Below, in pieces: positions 20,620-30,423 of a stretch of DNA of 64,000 nucleotides. The DNA is from Pseudomonas sp. MWU13-2100 (GTDB taxonomy: Bacteria > Pseudomonadota > Gammaproteobacteria > Pseudomonadales > Pseudomonadaceae), in the NCBI RefSeq assembly GCF_023242365.1, contig NZ_JALLIX010000034.1, positions 1 to 64,000 on the forward strand, written 5' to 3'. Both the position numbers and the translations under genes were made by a program. The notes beneath the pieces were generated by a model. It saw only the letters and a list, made by a program, of their open reading frames with translations. It had not been told where the DNA came from and ran no database searches. Positions within the stretch are counted from its first letter, which is position 1. Each line of letters starts with the position of its first letter.

Positions 20620-20738
20620 TAACGTCCACCAAGCCGTTTCCACCCCCCCCTTAAAAATACAGACCCAGTGCCAGATCAAGGTCGGCGCTTCGTTTTCCTG
20701 CATCTAAAAATCACGCAGCCCGCTTCTGAAGCATCACG

Positions 20739-21326
20739 TTAGTTACTCAACACCTGGCTGAACTTGATGGTGGCCGGAACGGTGGTGGTATCGACGTAAT
20801 ACCAGACCCGCTCGGTGCTGCCCAGAGCGTTTCCGGGAAGGGCCACGTGGAAATGATCATAGGCGCCGTAATGAGTCAGTCCAGAGGCCCCCTGGCGCAA
20901 GTTGAATACCGCGGAGTTGCTGGTGAGTACCTTGCCGCCGCCGCTTCCATTGGTGGCGGCCTTCAAGGGAGGGGAAAAGGACTTGCCCTCCGTGGCTGAC
21001 CAGATGGCGAGCACGTCGCCTGACTCGGGAGGGTAGCTACCGGGTGGGCAGTTGTAGGTATGCGTTGTCCTCTTCGTGCCGACAACCACCGTTACCGTTT
21101 GCAGGGCGCTGAGGACGGCAGCCTGCTGCCGTGTCGACGAGCCGGAGAGAACGACGCTTGCAGGCTTGTAGTTGCTGTGGTGGCAGCCCAGCAGCGCCAG
21201 ATTCTCTCGACAAAGGTGGCACACCAGTCTTCGGCACGCCGAGCAATGCGGCATCGGCAGATTTGGAAGTGCCATGAGCCGCGTTGGCGTCTCGAGAGTG
21301 CAATGCCCACAGTTGACATTCAGCAT
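20739..21326 (-). CDS. Unrecognised Cys-rich N-terminal protein
   Basis: This 195-aa protein is of no family I recognise. Residues 1-50 carry seven cysteines, partly as CxxC pairs (CGHC 6-9, CSAC 28-31, CHLC 36-39), plus Cys48 and nearby histidines, which suggests zinc knuckles. A Ser/Thr-rich middle leads to a C-terminal part rich in aromatic and beta-prone residues (LTHYGAYDHFHVALPG, VWYYVDTTTVPATI). No signal peptide is evident. The ATG at 21326 has CTGGAG 7 nt upstream. It is an isolated gene beside an AT-rich gap and next to the toxin/immunity pair, so horizontally acquired cargo is plausible. Confidence 0.6.
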   Translation of the reverse strand: MLNVNCGHCTLETPTRLMALPNLPMPHCSACRRLVCHLCRENLALLGCHHSNYKPASVVLSGSSTRQQAAVLSALQTVTVVVGTKRTTHTYNCPPGSYPPESGDVLAIWSATEGKSFSPPLKAATNGSGGGKVLTSNSAVFNLRQGASGLTHYGAYDHFHVALPGNALGSTERVWYYVDTTTVPATIKFSQVLSN

Positions 21327-21661
21327 GTTCAGCTCCAGCAGCGCTGTGGATTATTGCTGTTCGCTTGGTCCGTGATGAACCCTGAAACATTATTTATCGC
21401 TCTCCCAGCGATAGGTTCTGTCGGATAACTCCTAAAAATAAGAGTGTGGTTATTCATAATGATCTCCAACGGTTGAATAAACGCCCAACGACAAGGAAAG
21501 TGTTGGTGGGCGTGTAGTACTTTGTGATTGGAGAGAATGTTATTTTATTGATCGGAGGACGGACAAGTTATCAAGCATGATGAAATATTTCTGCGCTAAA
21601 AGAGTTGCGCGAGAAAGTGTTTGAAGTTATTGCGCCGTAGTTGAGGCGTGTGCGGAGGTTG
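21327..21661. other. AT-rich gene-free stretch
   Basis: No convincing gene was seen in these 335 bp. An imperfect hairpin near 21480-21513 (ACGCCCAAC with GTTGGTGGGCGT) could end the minus-strand AraC transcript. The composition is visibly lower in GC than the flanking genes. Confidence 0.5.
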
Positions 21662-22483
21662 CTAGAGTGCCGCCCGCAACTCCCGTGGCGACAACCCATA
21701 ATGCTTGCGAAACCGCACTGCAAACCGTGAGGCCGAGGCGTAGCCACTGGCCGCGGCAATTTCCCCGATGGGGCGTGGAGTCACCTGCAACCATTGCAGC
21801 GCCATCCCCAGCCTGACGTTCTCGAGGATATTGCTGAAACTATCGCCCTCGTTAGCCAGTTGTCGGCGCAATGTCGAAGCGCCGAGGTTCAGGCGCTCGG
21901 CGACGATGGCCACGGTCCAGTCCCGCGCCGGGTCGGTCATGAGAGTCTGCTGCACACGCTCGCACAGCGGATCGTGGCGATCCAGCAACAACGGCCCGGC
22001 CCATCCTCCCAGGGCCAGCGCCAGCAGCACGGCTTCCGCGTAATGGTTGCGCAAGACGTCCGGCGAGTCGGCGTTGATGCAGTCCAGCAGGTTTTCCCAG
22101 GCCTGGGTCGTATGCCGATCCAGCGGTATGCATAACTCTTGCGTCACCGCGCGTCCGGGAAGGGGATTGAGCTGCTGGCTGTAACGAACGCTGAAGGTCC
22201 GCAGCAGCTCCGTGGGAAAGGTCACTGCATCGGCGATGTAGTAACCCTGTGTCCCTGGGTAGTTGCTGATACCCACTTCGCACCCCGCCGGCATCAGGAT
22301 CAGATGCCGTGAACCCACGCGCATTTGCCGATCATCCCAGCCCATCCACTTTTCGCCCTGGCGGACACGGCACAGGGTGGTGACGAAAATCGGCACCCTT
22401 TGCAATGCATGGGGCTGGCGCGCCTGTATGACACTGGCGCCGATTCTGCGTTGGTGATGCTGGATGCCGGCGGAGGCGTTCAT
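21662..22483 (-). CDS. AraC-family transcriptional regulator
   Basis: A 273-aa regulator. The N-terminal 150 residues are a cupin-like sensing domain (SRHLILMPAGCEVGISNY). The C-terminal 100 residues hold two helix-turn-helix motifs: VAERLNLGASTLRRQLANEG, and IGEIAAASGYASASRFAVRF with the family ending RKHYGLSPRELR. It lies 5 nt after the PEBP-like gene on the same strand, so the two probably form an operon. The inducer is unknown. Confidence 0.9.
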   Translation of the reverse strand: MNASAGIQHHQRRIGASVIQARQPHALQRVPIFVTTLCRVRQGEKWMGWDDRQMRVGSRHLILMPAGCEVGISNYPGTQGYYIADAVTFPTELLRTFSVRYSQQLNPLPGRAVTQELCIPLDRHTTQAWENLLDCINADSPDVLRNHYAEAVLLALALGGWAGPLLLDRHDPLCERVQQTLMTDPARDWTVAIVAERLNLGASTLRRQLANEGDSFSNILENVRLGMALQWLQVTPRPIGEIAAASGYASASRFAVRFRKHYGLSPRELRAAL

Positions 22484-22488
22484 GGTTC

Positions 22489-23040
22489 CTAGCGTCCGTA
22501 GGGGGCGGTGAGGGTGGCCTTGGCCAGTACGTTGGCGTTAAGCATGTAACCTACCATGGCGCCGCTGGATTGTTCATTGACCGGCAGCTTATCGACCTTC
22601 AGGGCCCAGACGGTGAATTGATAGCGATGCGGTTTGTCGCCAGCGGGTGGGCAAGCGCCGCCGAAGCCTGCCTGACCATAGTCGGTGCGACCCTGAACGG
22701 CACCAGCTGGCAGTTGGCTAGCAGTGGGGTTGCCTGCGCCGGAGGGCAGTTCGTGGGTGGTCGTCGGGAGGTTGACGACGGTCCAGTGCCACCAGCCGCT
22801 GCCGGTTGGGGCATCGGGATCGTAGACGGTGATGGCAAAGCTTTTGGTGCCGGCCGGCGCGTTCTGCCAGGACAGTTCAGGCGAGGTATTGCCGCCCTCG
22901 CAGCCAAAGCCCTGGAACACCTCGCGGCTGCTCAGCGGCTTGCCGTTGGCGATGTCGCGGCTGTTGAGGGTGAAGTCGGCGGCGTGGGCGGTAAGGCTCA
23001 GGCCGAGGGTGAGGGTGGTGAGGAGAAATCGTGTTTTCAT
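22489..23040 (-). CDS. YbhB/YbcL (PEBP) family protein, secreted
   Basis: This 183-aa protein has a signal peptide (MKTRFLLTTLTLGLSLTAHA, cleaved before ADF) and the phosphatidylethanolamine-binding fold. Visible motifs are SPELSWQNAPAGTKSFA, the ligand-pocket motif VYDPDAPTG with HWTVVNLP, and CPPAGDKPHRYQFTVWAL. Bacterial members are usually called Raf kinase inhibitor-like; their physiological ligand is uncertain. It is the first gene of a likely two-gene unit with the AraC regulator. Confidence 0.9.
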   Translation of the reverse strand: MKTRFLLTTLTLGLSLTAHAADFTLNSRDIANGKPLSSREVFQGFGCEGGNTSPELSWQNAPAGTKSFAITVYDPDAPTGSGWWHWTVVNLPTTTHELPSGAGNPTASQLPAGAVQGRTDYGQAGFGGACPPAGDKPHRYQFTVWALKVDKLPVNEQSSGAMVGYMLNANVLAKATLTAPYGR

Positions 23041-23246
23041 GCTGGTCTCGTCTTGGTGGGAGAGGAGAGACGAGTTTATTGAGATTGGGAGGTGACCGTT
23101 GTGCCGCTGCGCTCAGCCATTGTGCCGAAACGCTCAGGGTGATTTTTGCGGGAGCGGCTGGTCGACGCTCGATAGTCGTCGGAGCACTCTGGGGGCCAGG
23201 CGCTCCGCTTCAGCGTTGACGTTTATCGCCGGCAAGGGTTGGTGTG

Positions 23247-24149
23247 TCACTGGCGTTTGAACAGCTTGCGGAAGAACCCGGCCACCACCACCAGCCCCAC
23301 CACGATAAATTTCTTCAGCGCCAGCAACATCACACCAATCTTGGCGAACAACCCGGCCTTGGCCGCAATACCGCCCGCCACCAACGCCGCTAACCCATAA
23401 GGTGCCAGCTTGTCGGTCTTCGAGTCGTAGTCGGCATAACGGTTGCCGTCGGTGAAGTTGGTGAACGCGAGGATCTTGGGTGTTTCCTGTTTGATGGTTT
23501 GCAAATCGGCCATCGCCGCCACGGCATTGAGTTCCAGAACACCCTCGCGACCCAGCACCCGGATGCTGTAGTTCAGGGTGGTCTGTTGCGCATCGTCGGC
23601 CTTCAACTCGCGGGCCCAGTACATCTTGTGGCTGCCCTGGTCGTAGCTCGGTGGTTCAGCCCATCCCAGCAGCGACAAGCCGGCATAACCCTGCTTGCGC
23701 CGTTCTTTGTTGTTCTCTTCGTCATCGGCCTGCATTTGCTTGAGCAGGTCGGCATAGTCGATCTTGGCCGCGTCATCGTCGGAAATGTGCCCGTCGTTCT
23801 TGTAGCTGACGATCACGCCCCAGCCATTGTCCGCCAGCGGGCTGATTGCCTTGGGAATGATCATGCCCAGGGTCTTGTGACCGGGCGGGTTGCCCCAGCC
23901 CTCGGTCAGCAGGCGTTCGGTGTCGGCTGGCGACAGGTAGTAGAAATCGTCATTGAGTTGCAGTGTGGCAATGCCGCTGGGCAGGGTGATATTGCCGTGT
24001 TGCTGCTTGAGGGTGGCCAACCATTGTTCTGTGGTCTGGTGCGGTTGGGTGCTGGCGGTCGGCGCCGGAGTGGGAGAGGTGGCGGCCAGGGCAGGCACCG
24101 CGAGGCTGAGTGCCACCGCGGCGAAAAGCTGGCGCAGATGATGTTTCAT
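23247..24149 (-). CDS. DUF2167-family membrane protein
   Basis: This 300-aa protein has a signal peptide (QLFAAVALSLAVPALA), a Pro/Thr-rich spacer and a DUF2167 body (LPSGIATLQLNDDFYYLSP, GWGVIVSYKNDGHISDDDA, LGWAEPPSYDQGSHKMYWA). The C-terminal 60 residues contain two hydrophobic segments ending in the basic tail FRKLFKRQ, so it is probably anchored in the inner membrane. The family has no established function. It appears to be a single gene. Confidence 0.85.
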   Translation of the reverse strand: MKHHLRQLFAAVALSLAVPALAATSPTPAPTASTQPHQTTEQWLATLKQQHGNITLPSGIATLQLNDDFYYLSPADTERLLTEGWGNPPGHKTLGMIIPKAISPLADNGWGVIVSYKNDGHISDDDAAKIDYADLLKQMQADDEENNKERRKQGYAGLSLLGWAEPPSYDQGSHKMYWARELKADDAQQTTLNYSIRVLGREGVLELNAVAAMADLQTIKQETPKILAFTNFTDGNRYADYDSKTDKLAPYGLAALVAGGIAAKAGLFAKIGVMLLALKKFIVVGLVVVAGFFRKLFKRQ

Positions 24150-24491
24150 CGTAATCCCTTACAATTGGAAATAATTTTGCCGGCAGGATAACGGAAGTGA
24201 CTTTGTATTACCAAACTTGGGTATGGCCAGGTTTCAGGCGGGTTCGTCCCCATCTGCAAGGTGGGCGAGGCATTTTTTGAAGTCAGTGCCCCGCCGGCGC
24301 GATTGTCCTGGGCAGCGTGCCGGCGCTCAATCTGGACGGACGGCGACAACCCGCCCAGCCCCGCGGGAGCGGGCTTGGTCAGCGAAGTGTCGGGCGGTCT
24401 TGAAGACCTCTTCGCGGACCCATCCGGCTCCGGCAGGTTCCAGGTATCTTGCAGTCTTGCGACCGCATATCGGTGGGTGACAGGCGTGAGG
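24150..24491. other. Gene-free stretch with a degenerate REP-like element
   Basis: These 342 bp hold the promoter of the DUF2167 gene at the left and degraded REP-like pieces near 24360-24425 (CCGCGGGAGCGGGCTTGGTC, then CTCTTCGCGGACC). No credible gene was seen. Confidence 0.5.
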
Positions 24492-24806
24492 CTAAGGCTT
24501 GGACAAGGCCAGATCGACCGCAGCGATCAGCTTTCCCAGGTCCTTCGGGGGAGCGTTGTGAATGACGCCGAACAGGTAGGCACGCTGCTCGTCTTCGTCA
24601 CCCAGATCCGTGAAAAAGGCTTTTAGCTTCACGCCCAGTACGTCGGCAAACAGGAACAAGGCCTCCACGCTGGGTGTGTAACTGCCGGTTTCGAAGCGGC
24701 TGATGGTTTTAGGGTCAAAACCGGTTTTCTCTCCGAGTTCAGCCTGAGTTAGCCCCGCTACCTTGCGGTAGCGCCTGATGGCTGCACCCAAACTTGAAAT
24801 TTTCAT
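24492..24806 (-). CDS. Xre-family helix-turn-helix regulator
   Basis: In this 104-aa protein, residues 5-65 form a lambda-Cro type helix-turn-helix (IRRYRKVAGLTQAELGEKTG, then FDPKTISRFETGSYTPSVE). A short alpha-helical tail (DEDEQRAYLFGVIHNAPPKD) probably aids dimerisation. Its target is unknown. It is a single gene with AT-rich DNA upstream, where it may autoregulate. No toxin partner is seen next to it. Confidence 0.85.
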   Translation of the reverse strand: MKISSLGAAIRRYRKVAGLTQAELGEKTGFDPKTISRFETGSYTPSVEALFLFADVLGVKLKAFFTDLGDEDEQRAYLFGVIHNAPPKDLGKLIAAVDLALSKP

Positions 24807-25180
24807 CGCTCAATTCCCATTTAGAATCAAGAACTTAACGATAAATCTTTACATTAGACAACGCCATGTATCATCACCTTCTGTTGCATAATGTGATGTA
24901 ATTCGTAGAATTGGCACCTAGGACAGGTATTTGGTGATCCAGTTTCAGCTGGAATATTTGTGAAACGGGAAAACCGCGCATTTCTTCGGTGCCCATGCCA
25001 TGACGGTCATAAGCCTTGAGCAAAGCATTGTCTCAGGACTGCCACGAATCCCTGTCCCGGCTAATGATGACCTTCATTTAATCCTAGTTGATCTTCGTCG
25101 AAGTACGGCCAGGCGATGCCGCCAGGCGCGGTTGTGCTGCGAATTCGGAACAACCTCTAGCTGCCCAGGTAAGCTGACTC
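24807..25180. other. AT-rich gene-free stretch before the c-di-GMP gene
   Basis: This holds the promoter region of the Xre gene and presumably that of the PAS-GGDEF-EAL gene. A short plus-strand frame at 25000-25188 (62 codons, containing NDDLHLILVDLRR) overlaps the next gene's start in another frame. It has no clear ribosome site, so I do not call it a gene; it could be a frameshifted N-terminal piece. Confidence 0.45.
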
Positions 25181-26872
25181 ATGGATGAGACGTATCGCAG
25201 GGTCGTGGACGTCGCCGCCATTTTCTCCGAGACCGACCTGGATGGACGGATCACCTACGTCAACGATCCATTCTGCGTGATTTCCGGTTATAGCCGTGAT
25301 GAGTTGTTGGGGCAGAATCACCGGATCCTGAATTCCGGCCACCACCCGGCCGAGTTCTTTATCGATATGTGGCGCACCATTGCCCAGGGCCGGGTCTGGA
25401 AAGGCGAGGTCTGCAATCGGGCCAAGGACGGTTCCTTGTACTGGGTCGACAGCACCATGGTGCCGTTGCTGGACGAGGCTACCGGACGGGTGCGCAGGTA
25501 TGTGTCGATCCGTTTCGATGTCAGCGAAAAGTTGCGCCTGCTGCATACCTTGCAATGGCGGGTGGGGCACGATGTGCTGACCGGCCTGCCCAATCGGGCG
25601 TTTCTGTCGGACCTGCTCAACCAGGCCCTGGAATTTTCCCGACGCCAAGCCATTCCGCTGGCGGTGTGCATGCTCGACCTGGACGGCTTCAAGGCGGTCA
25701 ACGATGGCTATGGGCATGCCAGCGGCGACCTGCTTCTGGTGGAAGTGGCGGCACGCCTGCGCGGTATCATGCGCGGGGAGGATGTGGTGGCGCGGCTGGC
25801 CGGTGACGAGTTCGTGCTTATCCTTCGTTATGTGCACGACGCCGAGCAATTGCACGCTGCGTTGCGACGGGTGCTTGGCGCCATTTCGGCCCCCTATTCG
25901 ATACTCGGCCAGACCATCCATGTGGATGCCAGCATCGGGGTAACGCTGTTTCCCGTCGATGACGAAGATGCCGATACCTTGTTGCGCCATGCCGATCAGG
26001 CCATGTATCTGGCCAAACAGGGCGGGCGTAATCGTTTCCATTTGTTCGATGTTTCGCTGGACCAGGAGGTCAAGGCCACCCACCAGACGGTGGCGTTGAT
26101 GCGCCAGGCCCTGGCCAACGGTGAGTTCCGCCTGGTCTATCAGCCCAAGGTCAATATGCGCACTGGTTGCGTGGTCGGATTCGAGGCGCTGATGCGCTGG
26201 CAGCACCCCCACGAGGGCCTGCTCCAGCCAAAGGCGTTCTTGCCGCTGGTGGCGCAGACCGATGTGATCATCGATATCGGCGAATGGGTCATCGACCAGG
26301 TCATGGCGCAGATGCAGGCCTGGCGCCAGGCGGGGTACGAGTGGCCGGTCAGCCTGAATATCGCCGCCCGGCATTTCCAGCGCGGCGATTTCGTCGAGCG
26401 TCTGCGTGCCTTGCTGATGCGCCACGCCGAGGTGCCGCCGCATATGCTCGATCTGGAAATCATCGAGTCGGTGGCCATCGAGAACATCCAGCGGGTGAGC
26501 CAGTGCCTGCAAGACTGCCAGACGCTGGGGGTGCGGTTTTCCCTGGATGACTTCGGCACCGGCTACTCATCCCTGAGTTACCTCAAGCGTTTGCCCAGCC
26601 AGACGATCAAGATCGATCGCTCGTTCGTGCGCGACATTCTCCATGACCAGGATGACCTGGCGCTGACCACGGCGGTGATCGGCCTGGCCCGGGCCTTTGG
26701 CCGCGAAGTGATTGCCGAGGGCCTCGAGTCCGCCGAGCATGGCCGGTTGTTGATGAGCCTGGGCTGCGATGTGGCGCAGGGTTACTTCATTGCCCGGCCG
26801 ATGGCGGCGGACGAGGTGCCGGCCTGGGTCGAGACATTTGAGCCGCCGATGTTATGGCGCAGTGCCGTTTGA
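25181..26872 (+). CDS. PAS-GGDEF-EAL cyclic-di-GMP signalling protein
   Basis: This 563-aa protein has PAS at residues 5-115 (ITYVNDPFCVISGYSRDELL), GGDEF at about 125-285 and EAL at about 305-550. The cyclase motif reads AGDEF (207-211) instead of GGDEF, so cyclase activity is uncertain. The EAL site looks intact (FEALMRW with Glu335; DDFGTGYSSLSYLKRLP; EVIAEGLES), so phosphodiesterase activity is the likelier output. No membrane segment is seen and the protein begins directly in the PAS domain. The ATG at 25181 follows AGGT by about 12 nt. It is a single gene. Confidence 0.92.
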   Translation: MDETYRRVVDVAAIFSETDLDGRITYVNDPFCVISGYSRDELLGQNHRILNSGHHPAEFFIDMWRTIAQGRVWKGEVCNRAKDGSLYWVDSTMVPLLDEATGRVRRYVSIRFDVSEKLRLLHTLQWRVGHDVLTGLPNRAFLSDLLNQALEFSRRQAIPLAVCMLDLDGFKAVNDGYGHASGDLLLVEVAARLRGIMRGEDVVARLAGDEFVLILRYVHDAEQLHAALRRVLGAISAPYSILGQTIHVDASIGVTLFPVDDEDADTLLRHADQAMYLAKQGGRNRFHLFDVSLDQEVKATHQTVALMRQALANGEFRLVYQPKVNMRTGCVVGFEALMRWQHPHEGLLQPKAFLPLVAQTDVIIDIGEWVIDQVMAQMQAWRQAGYEWPVSLNIAARHFQRGDFVERLRALLMRHAEVPPHMLDLEIIESVAIENIQRVSQCLQDCQTLGVRFSLDDFGTGYSSLSYLKRLPSQTIKIDRSFVRDILHDQDDLALTTAVIGLARAFGREVIAEGLESAEHGRLLMSLGCDVAQGYFIARPMAADEVPAWVETFEPPMLWRSAV

Positions 26873-27025
26873 CTCGACAGCAAACTCTCCGGCGGGAGCA
26901 CAACGAGGCCGCCAATTTTCACACAAAGTGCAGCTTAGCCAGATTAGCATCCCATGCCGGATGCATTTTTACCCCTGCTCCGCTAGCATTAGCGGTCTTC
27001 CGCTTCCCCGACGTGATGGTTATCG

Positions 27026-29167
27026 ATGAGTTATCAGGTTCTTGCACGTAAATGGCGCCCGCGCTCGTTCCGCGAAATGGTCGGCCAGACCCATGTGCTC
27101 AAGGCTCTGATCAATGCCCTGGACAGCCAGCGGCTGCATCACGCCTATCTGTTCACCGGTACCCGCGGTGTCGGCAAGACGACCATCGCGCGAATCATTG
27201 CCAAGTGCCTGAACTGCGAGACCGGCATTACCTCGACCCCCTGCGGGACCTGCTCGGTCTGCCGGGAGATCGACGAGGGGCGCTTCGTCGACCTTATCGA
27301 GATCGACGCCGCGAGCCGGACCAAGGTCGAGGATACCCGCGAGCTGCTCGACAATGTGCAGTACGCGCCGAGTCGCGGTCGCTTCAAGGTCTACCTGATC
27401 GACGAAGTACACATGCTGTCCAGCCATTCCTTCAATGCGCTGTTGAAAACCCTGGAGGAGCCGCCACCCTACGTCAAGTTCATCCTGGCGACCACGGATC
27501 CGCAGAAACTTCCAGCAACGATTTTGTCGCGCTGCCTGCAGTTCTCCCTGAAGAACATGACCCCTGAGCGGGTGGTCGAGCACCTGACCCATGTACTCGG
27601 GGTCGAGAACGTGCCGTTCGAGGATGATGCGCTGTGGCTGCTCGGGCGTGCCGCCGACGGCTCGATGCGCGATGCGATGAGCCTGACCGATCAGGCGATA
27701 GCCTTCGGTGAAGGCAAGGTCATGGCCGCCGATGTGCGGGCGATGCTCGGCACCCTCGACCATGGCCAGGTTTTCGACGTGTTGCAGGCGTTGATCGATG
27801 GCGATGCCAAGGGCCTGCTCGAAGCGGTGCGGCATCTGGCCGAACAGGGCCCGGACTGGAATGGCGTGTTGTCGGAAATCCTCAATGTGCTGCACCGGGT
27901 GGCGATTGCCCAGGCGTTGCCGGAGGGTGTCGACAATGGTCATGGTGACCGCGACCGCGTGTTGGCGCTGGCCCAGGCCCTGCCGGCCGAAGATGTGCAG
28001 TTTTATTACCAGATGGGCTTGATCGGCCGGCGTGACCTGCCGTTGGCGCCGGACCCACGAGGCGGTTTCGAAATGGTCCTGCTGCGGATGCTGGCGTTCC
28101 GCCCAGCCGACAGCACGGCGCCACCGAGATCGCCGCTAAAGCCAGTGGGGATCAGCCAGGCCACAGTTGATTCCGCACAGAGCGTGGCTGGTGCAGTCAT
28201 GGCCGCGCCAGCCGCCCCTGTGGCGCCCGTGGTCGCAGCCGTTGTCGCGCCGCCGATGATGGCTGCCGTGCCCGCCGAGGTAGCGCCGCCGATGGTCGTG
28301 CCACCTGCGCCCGCTGCTGCCGCAGTCGAGTTCGCGCCAGTGGCGGCTGTCGTGGTGGCCGAGGTGGTGCCGCCGGCCGAGCCCGCCGCCCCGGCGGTGG
28401 ATGCCGTGGATCTGCCGTGGAACGATCCGGTCGAGCCCGAGGAAATGCAGCAGGAACCGGCTGTCGAACCGGTGCTGGAAACCGTCGCCGAACAGCCGGA
28501 GCTGGCCGCTATGCCGCTGCCGACCCCTGACAGCGTGGTCCCGGATGCGCCCGAATGGGTCGCCGCGACCCTGCCCGAGCCGACGCCCGCCCAGGTGGAG
28601 GCCGCGACGCCGGGGCTGGACCCGGACGACGAGCCGCCGCTGGATGAAGACTATATCGAGCCGGATATCGATTCGGCCTACAGTTATCTCGACGAACTGG
28701 CCAGCGAGCATGCCGCCGATCCGGCACCGGAGCCCGAGCCACAGCCGGCTGCGGCCCCGGCCACCGGCCTGGCGCTGGAGTGGCTGGAGTTGTTCCCGAA
28801 ACTGCCGGTCTCCGGCATGACCGGCAGCATCGCGGCCAACTGCACCTTGATAGCGGTCAGCGGTGATGACTGGCTGCTGCACCTGGACCCGGCCCATAGC
28901 GCCTTGTTCAATGCCACGCAGCAGCGTCGACTCAATGACGCCCTGAACCAGTATCACGGGCGTGCGCTGAAGCTGACCATCGAGCTGATCAAACCCGAGC
29001 AGGAAACCCCGGCCCAGGCCGCTTCCCGTCGGCGCCACGAACGGCAGGACGAAGCGGTGGCGTCGATTCATGCCGATCCGCTCATCCGGCAGATGATGCA
29101 ACAGTTCGGCGCGGTGATCCGTGGCGATACAATCGAACCTGTCGATGCCCAGGTGGTCCAGGGCTAA
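27026..29167 (+). CDS. dnaX: DNA polymerase III tau subunit DnaX
   Basis: This 713-aa clamp-loader ATPase has Walker A GTRGVGKT (45-52), a four-cysteine zinc module (Cys64, 73, 76, 79), Walker [10 protein letters not shown] and sensor segment LKTLEEPP. After residue 370 comes a long Ala/Pro/Val-rich low-complexity linker. The C-terminal tau domain ([20 protein letters not shown] to [17 protein letters not shown]) binds the polymerase. No A-run of the E. coli slippery type is present, so a frameshifted gamma form is not indicated. It is followed by ybaB and recR as in most gammaproteobacteria. Confidence 0.96.
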   Translation: MSYQVLARKWRPRSFREMVGQTHVLKALINALDSQRLHHAYLFTGTRGVGKTTIARIIAKCLNCETGITSTPCGTCSVCREIDEGRFVDLIEIDAASRTKVEDTRELLDNVQYAPSRGRFKVYLIDEVHMLSSHSFNALLKTLEEPPPYVKFILATTDPQKLPATILSRCLQFSLKNMTPERVVEHLTHVLGVENVPFEDDALWLLGRAADGSMRDAMSLTDQAIAFGEGKVMAADVRAMLGTLDHGQVFDVLQALIDGDAKGLLEAVRHLAEQGPDWNGVLSEILNVLHRVAIAQALPEGVDNGHGDRDRVLALAQALPAEDVQFYYQMGLIGRRDLPLAPDPRGGFEMVLLRMLAFRPADSTAPPRSPLKPVGISQATVDSAQSVAGAVMAAPAAPVAPVVAAVVAPPMMAAVPAEVAPPMVVPPAPAAAAVEFAPVAAVVVAEVVPPAEPAAPAVDAVDLPWNDPVEPEEMQQEPAVEPVLETVAEQPELAAMPLPTPDSVVPDAPEWVAATLPEPTPAQVEAATPGLDPDDEPPLDEDYIEPDIDSAYSYLDELASEHAADPAPEPEPQPAAAPATGLALEWLELFPKLPVSGMTGSIAANCTLIAVSGDDWLLHLDPAHSALFNATQQRRLNDALNQYHGRALKLTIELIKPEQETPAQAASRRRHERQDEAVASIHADPLIRQMMQQFGAVIRGDTIEPVDAQVVQG

Positions 29168-29232
29168 TAACTGAACGACGCCAGGCCTGTGCCTTGCGTC
29201 TCTTTGTACATGTAACTCTTGAGGTGATTCCC

Positions 29233-29559
29233 ATGATGAAAGGTGGCATGGCCGGCCTGATGAAGCAGGCGCAGCAGATGCAGGAAAAAATGGCCAAGAT
29301 GCAGGAAGAGCTGGCCAACGCCGAAGTGACCGGCCAGTCCGGCGCCGGCCTGGTGTCCGTGGTGATGACCGGTCGTCATGACGTCAAGCGCGTCAGCATC
29401 GACCCGAGTCTGAAGGACGAAGACCTGGAAGTACTGGAAGACCTGATCGCCGCGGCGTTCAATGATGCAACGCGCAAGATTGAAAGCAACAGCCAGGACA
29501 AGATGTCCGGCATGACCGCGGGCATGCAACTGCCACCGGGTTTCAAGATGCCGTTCTAA
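29233..29559 (+). CDS. YbaB/EbfC nucleoid-associated protein
   Basis: This 108-aa protein has a Met/Gln-rich N-terminal helix ([20 protein letters not shown]) and the core [20 protein letters not shown]. It fits the YbaB/EbfC family of dimeric DNA-binding proteins. The ATG at 29233 has GAGGTGA upstream. It lies between dnaX and recR, 65 bp after the dnaX stop. Confidence 0.95.
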   Translation: MMKGGMAGLMKQAQQMQEKMAKMQEELANAEVTGQSGAGLVSVVMTGRHDVKRVSIDPSLKDEDLEVLEDLIAAAFNDATRKIESNSQDKMSGMTAGMQLPPGFKMPF

Positions 29560-29578
29560 GGGGCTACCGCCTGCCCTG

Positions 29579-29658
29579 CGTGGGAGCGGTGCTTGCCCGC
29601 GAAGCTTTTAGCGCTCTCAGGGGCCTCTTCGCGAGCAAGCTCCGCTCCTACGGGGATT
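29579..29658. repeat. REP pair between ybaB and recR
   Basis: The forward arm GTGGGAGCGGTGCTTGCCCG and the inverted arm CGCGAGCAAGCTCCGCTCCT are separated by about 30 bp. Mismatches between the arms show drift. The element may lower read-through from ybaB into recR. Confidence 0.85.
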
Positions 29659-29737
29659 TGTATTCCAACGTCGCCTCTGGACGTTGGTTGGAGGCGCGGG
29701 TATAAACCGCGTCTTGTGTTCTGTCGGACCCTTTGTC

Positions 29738-30340
29738 ATGAGCTTCAGCCCCCTGATTCGCCAACTGATCGATGCCTTGCGGGTGCTTCCCGGCGTCGGC
29801 CAGAAAACCGCCCAGCGCATGGCCCTGCAACTGCTCGAGCGTGATCGCAGTGGCGGTTCGCGCTTGGCCCAGGCCCTTGGCCAGGCCATGGAAGGCGTCG
29901 GCCACTGTCACCAGTGCCGTACGCTCACCGAAGACGATCTTTGCCCGCAGTGCGCCGACCCTCGGCGTGATGACAGCTTGCTGTGTGTGGTCGAAGGGCC
30001 GATGGATGTCTATGCCGTGGAGCAGACGGGTTACCGGGGCCGTTACTTCGTGCTCAAGGGGCACCTGTCGCCGCTCGATGGCCTCGGTCCGGAAGCCATT
30101 GGCATCCCGCAGTTGCTGGCGCGAATCGAAGAACAGGGCCGTTTTACCGAGATCATCCTCGCCACCAACCCGACGGTTGAAGGTGAAGCCACGGCTCATT
30201 ACATCGCCCAGTTGCTGGCCAACAAAGGCCTGATCACTTCGCGCATTGCCCATGGCGTACCGTTGGGTGGGGAACTGGAACTGGTAGACGGTGGAACCCT
30301 GGCGCATTCGTTTGCCGGGCGTAAGCCCATTTCGTTGTAA
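29738..30340 (+). CDS. recR: Recombination mediator RecR
   Basis: A 200-aa protein that acts with RecF/RecO to load RecA at gaps. It shows the helix-hairpin-helix [19 protein letters not shown], the zinc motif [16 protein letters not shown] and the Toprim core [16 protein letters not shown]. The C-terminal [13 protein letters not shown] is typical. ATG 29738 was chosen because homologous sequence begins at [10 protein letters not shown]; the frame is open further upstream. Confidence 0.96.
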   Translation: MSFSPLIRQLIDALRVLPGVGQKTAQRMALQLLERDRSGGSRLAQALGQAMEGVGHCHQCRTLTEDDLCPQCADPRRDDSLLCVVEGPMDVYAVEQTGYRGRYFVLKGHLSPLDGLGPEAIGIPQLLARIEEQGRFTEIILATNPTVEGEATAHYIAQLLANKGLITSRIAHGVPLGGELELVDGGTLAHSFAGRKPISL

Positions 30341-30423
30341 GCCCGCCCGCCGTTGGCGGCAAGGCTTGAGGTCACGCGGTTCGCGGTCGCGCCCCGGCGG
30401 CGCGACACAGCAACAGGGTGGGC

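Noticed and set aside
25000-25188. 62-codon plus-strand frame before the PAS-GGDEF-EAL gene
   Set aside because: There is no convincing ribosome site and it overlaps the next start in another frame; it is kept only as a possible frameshifted N-terminus.
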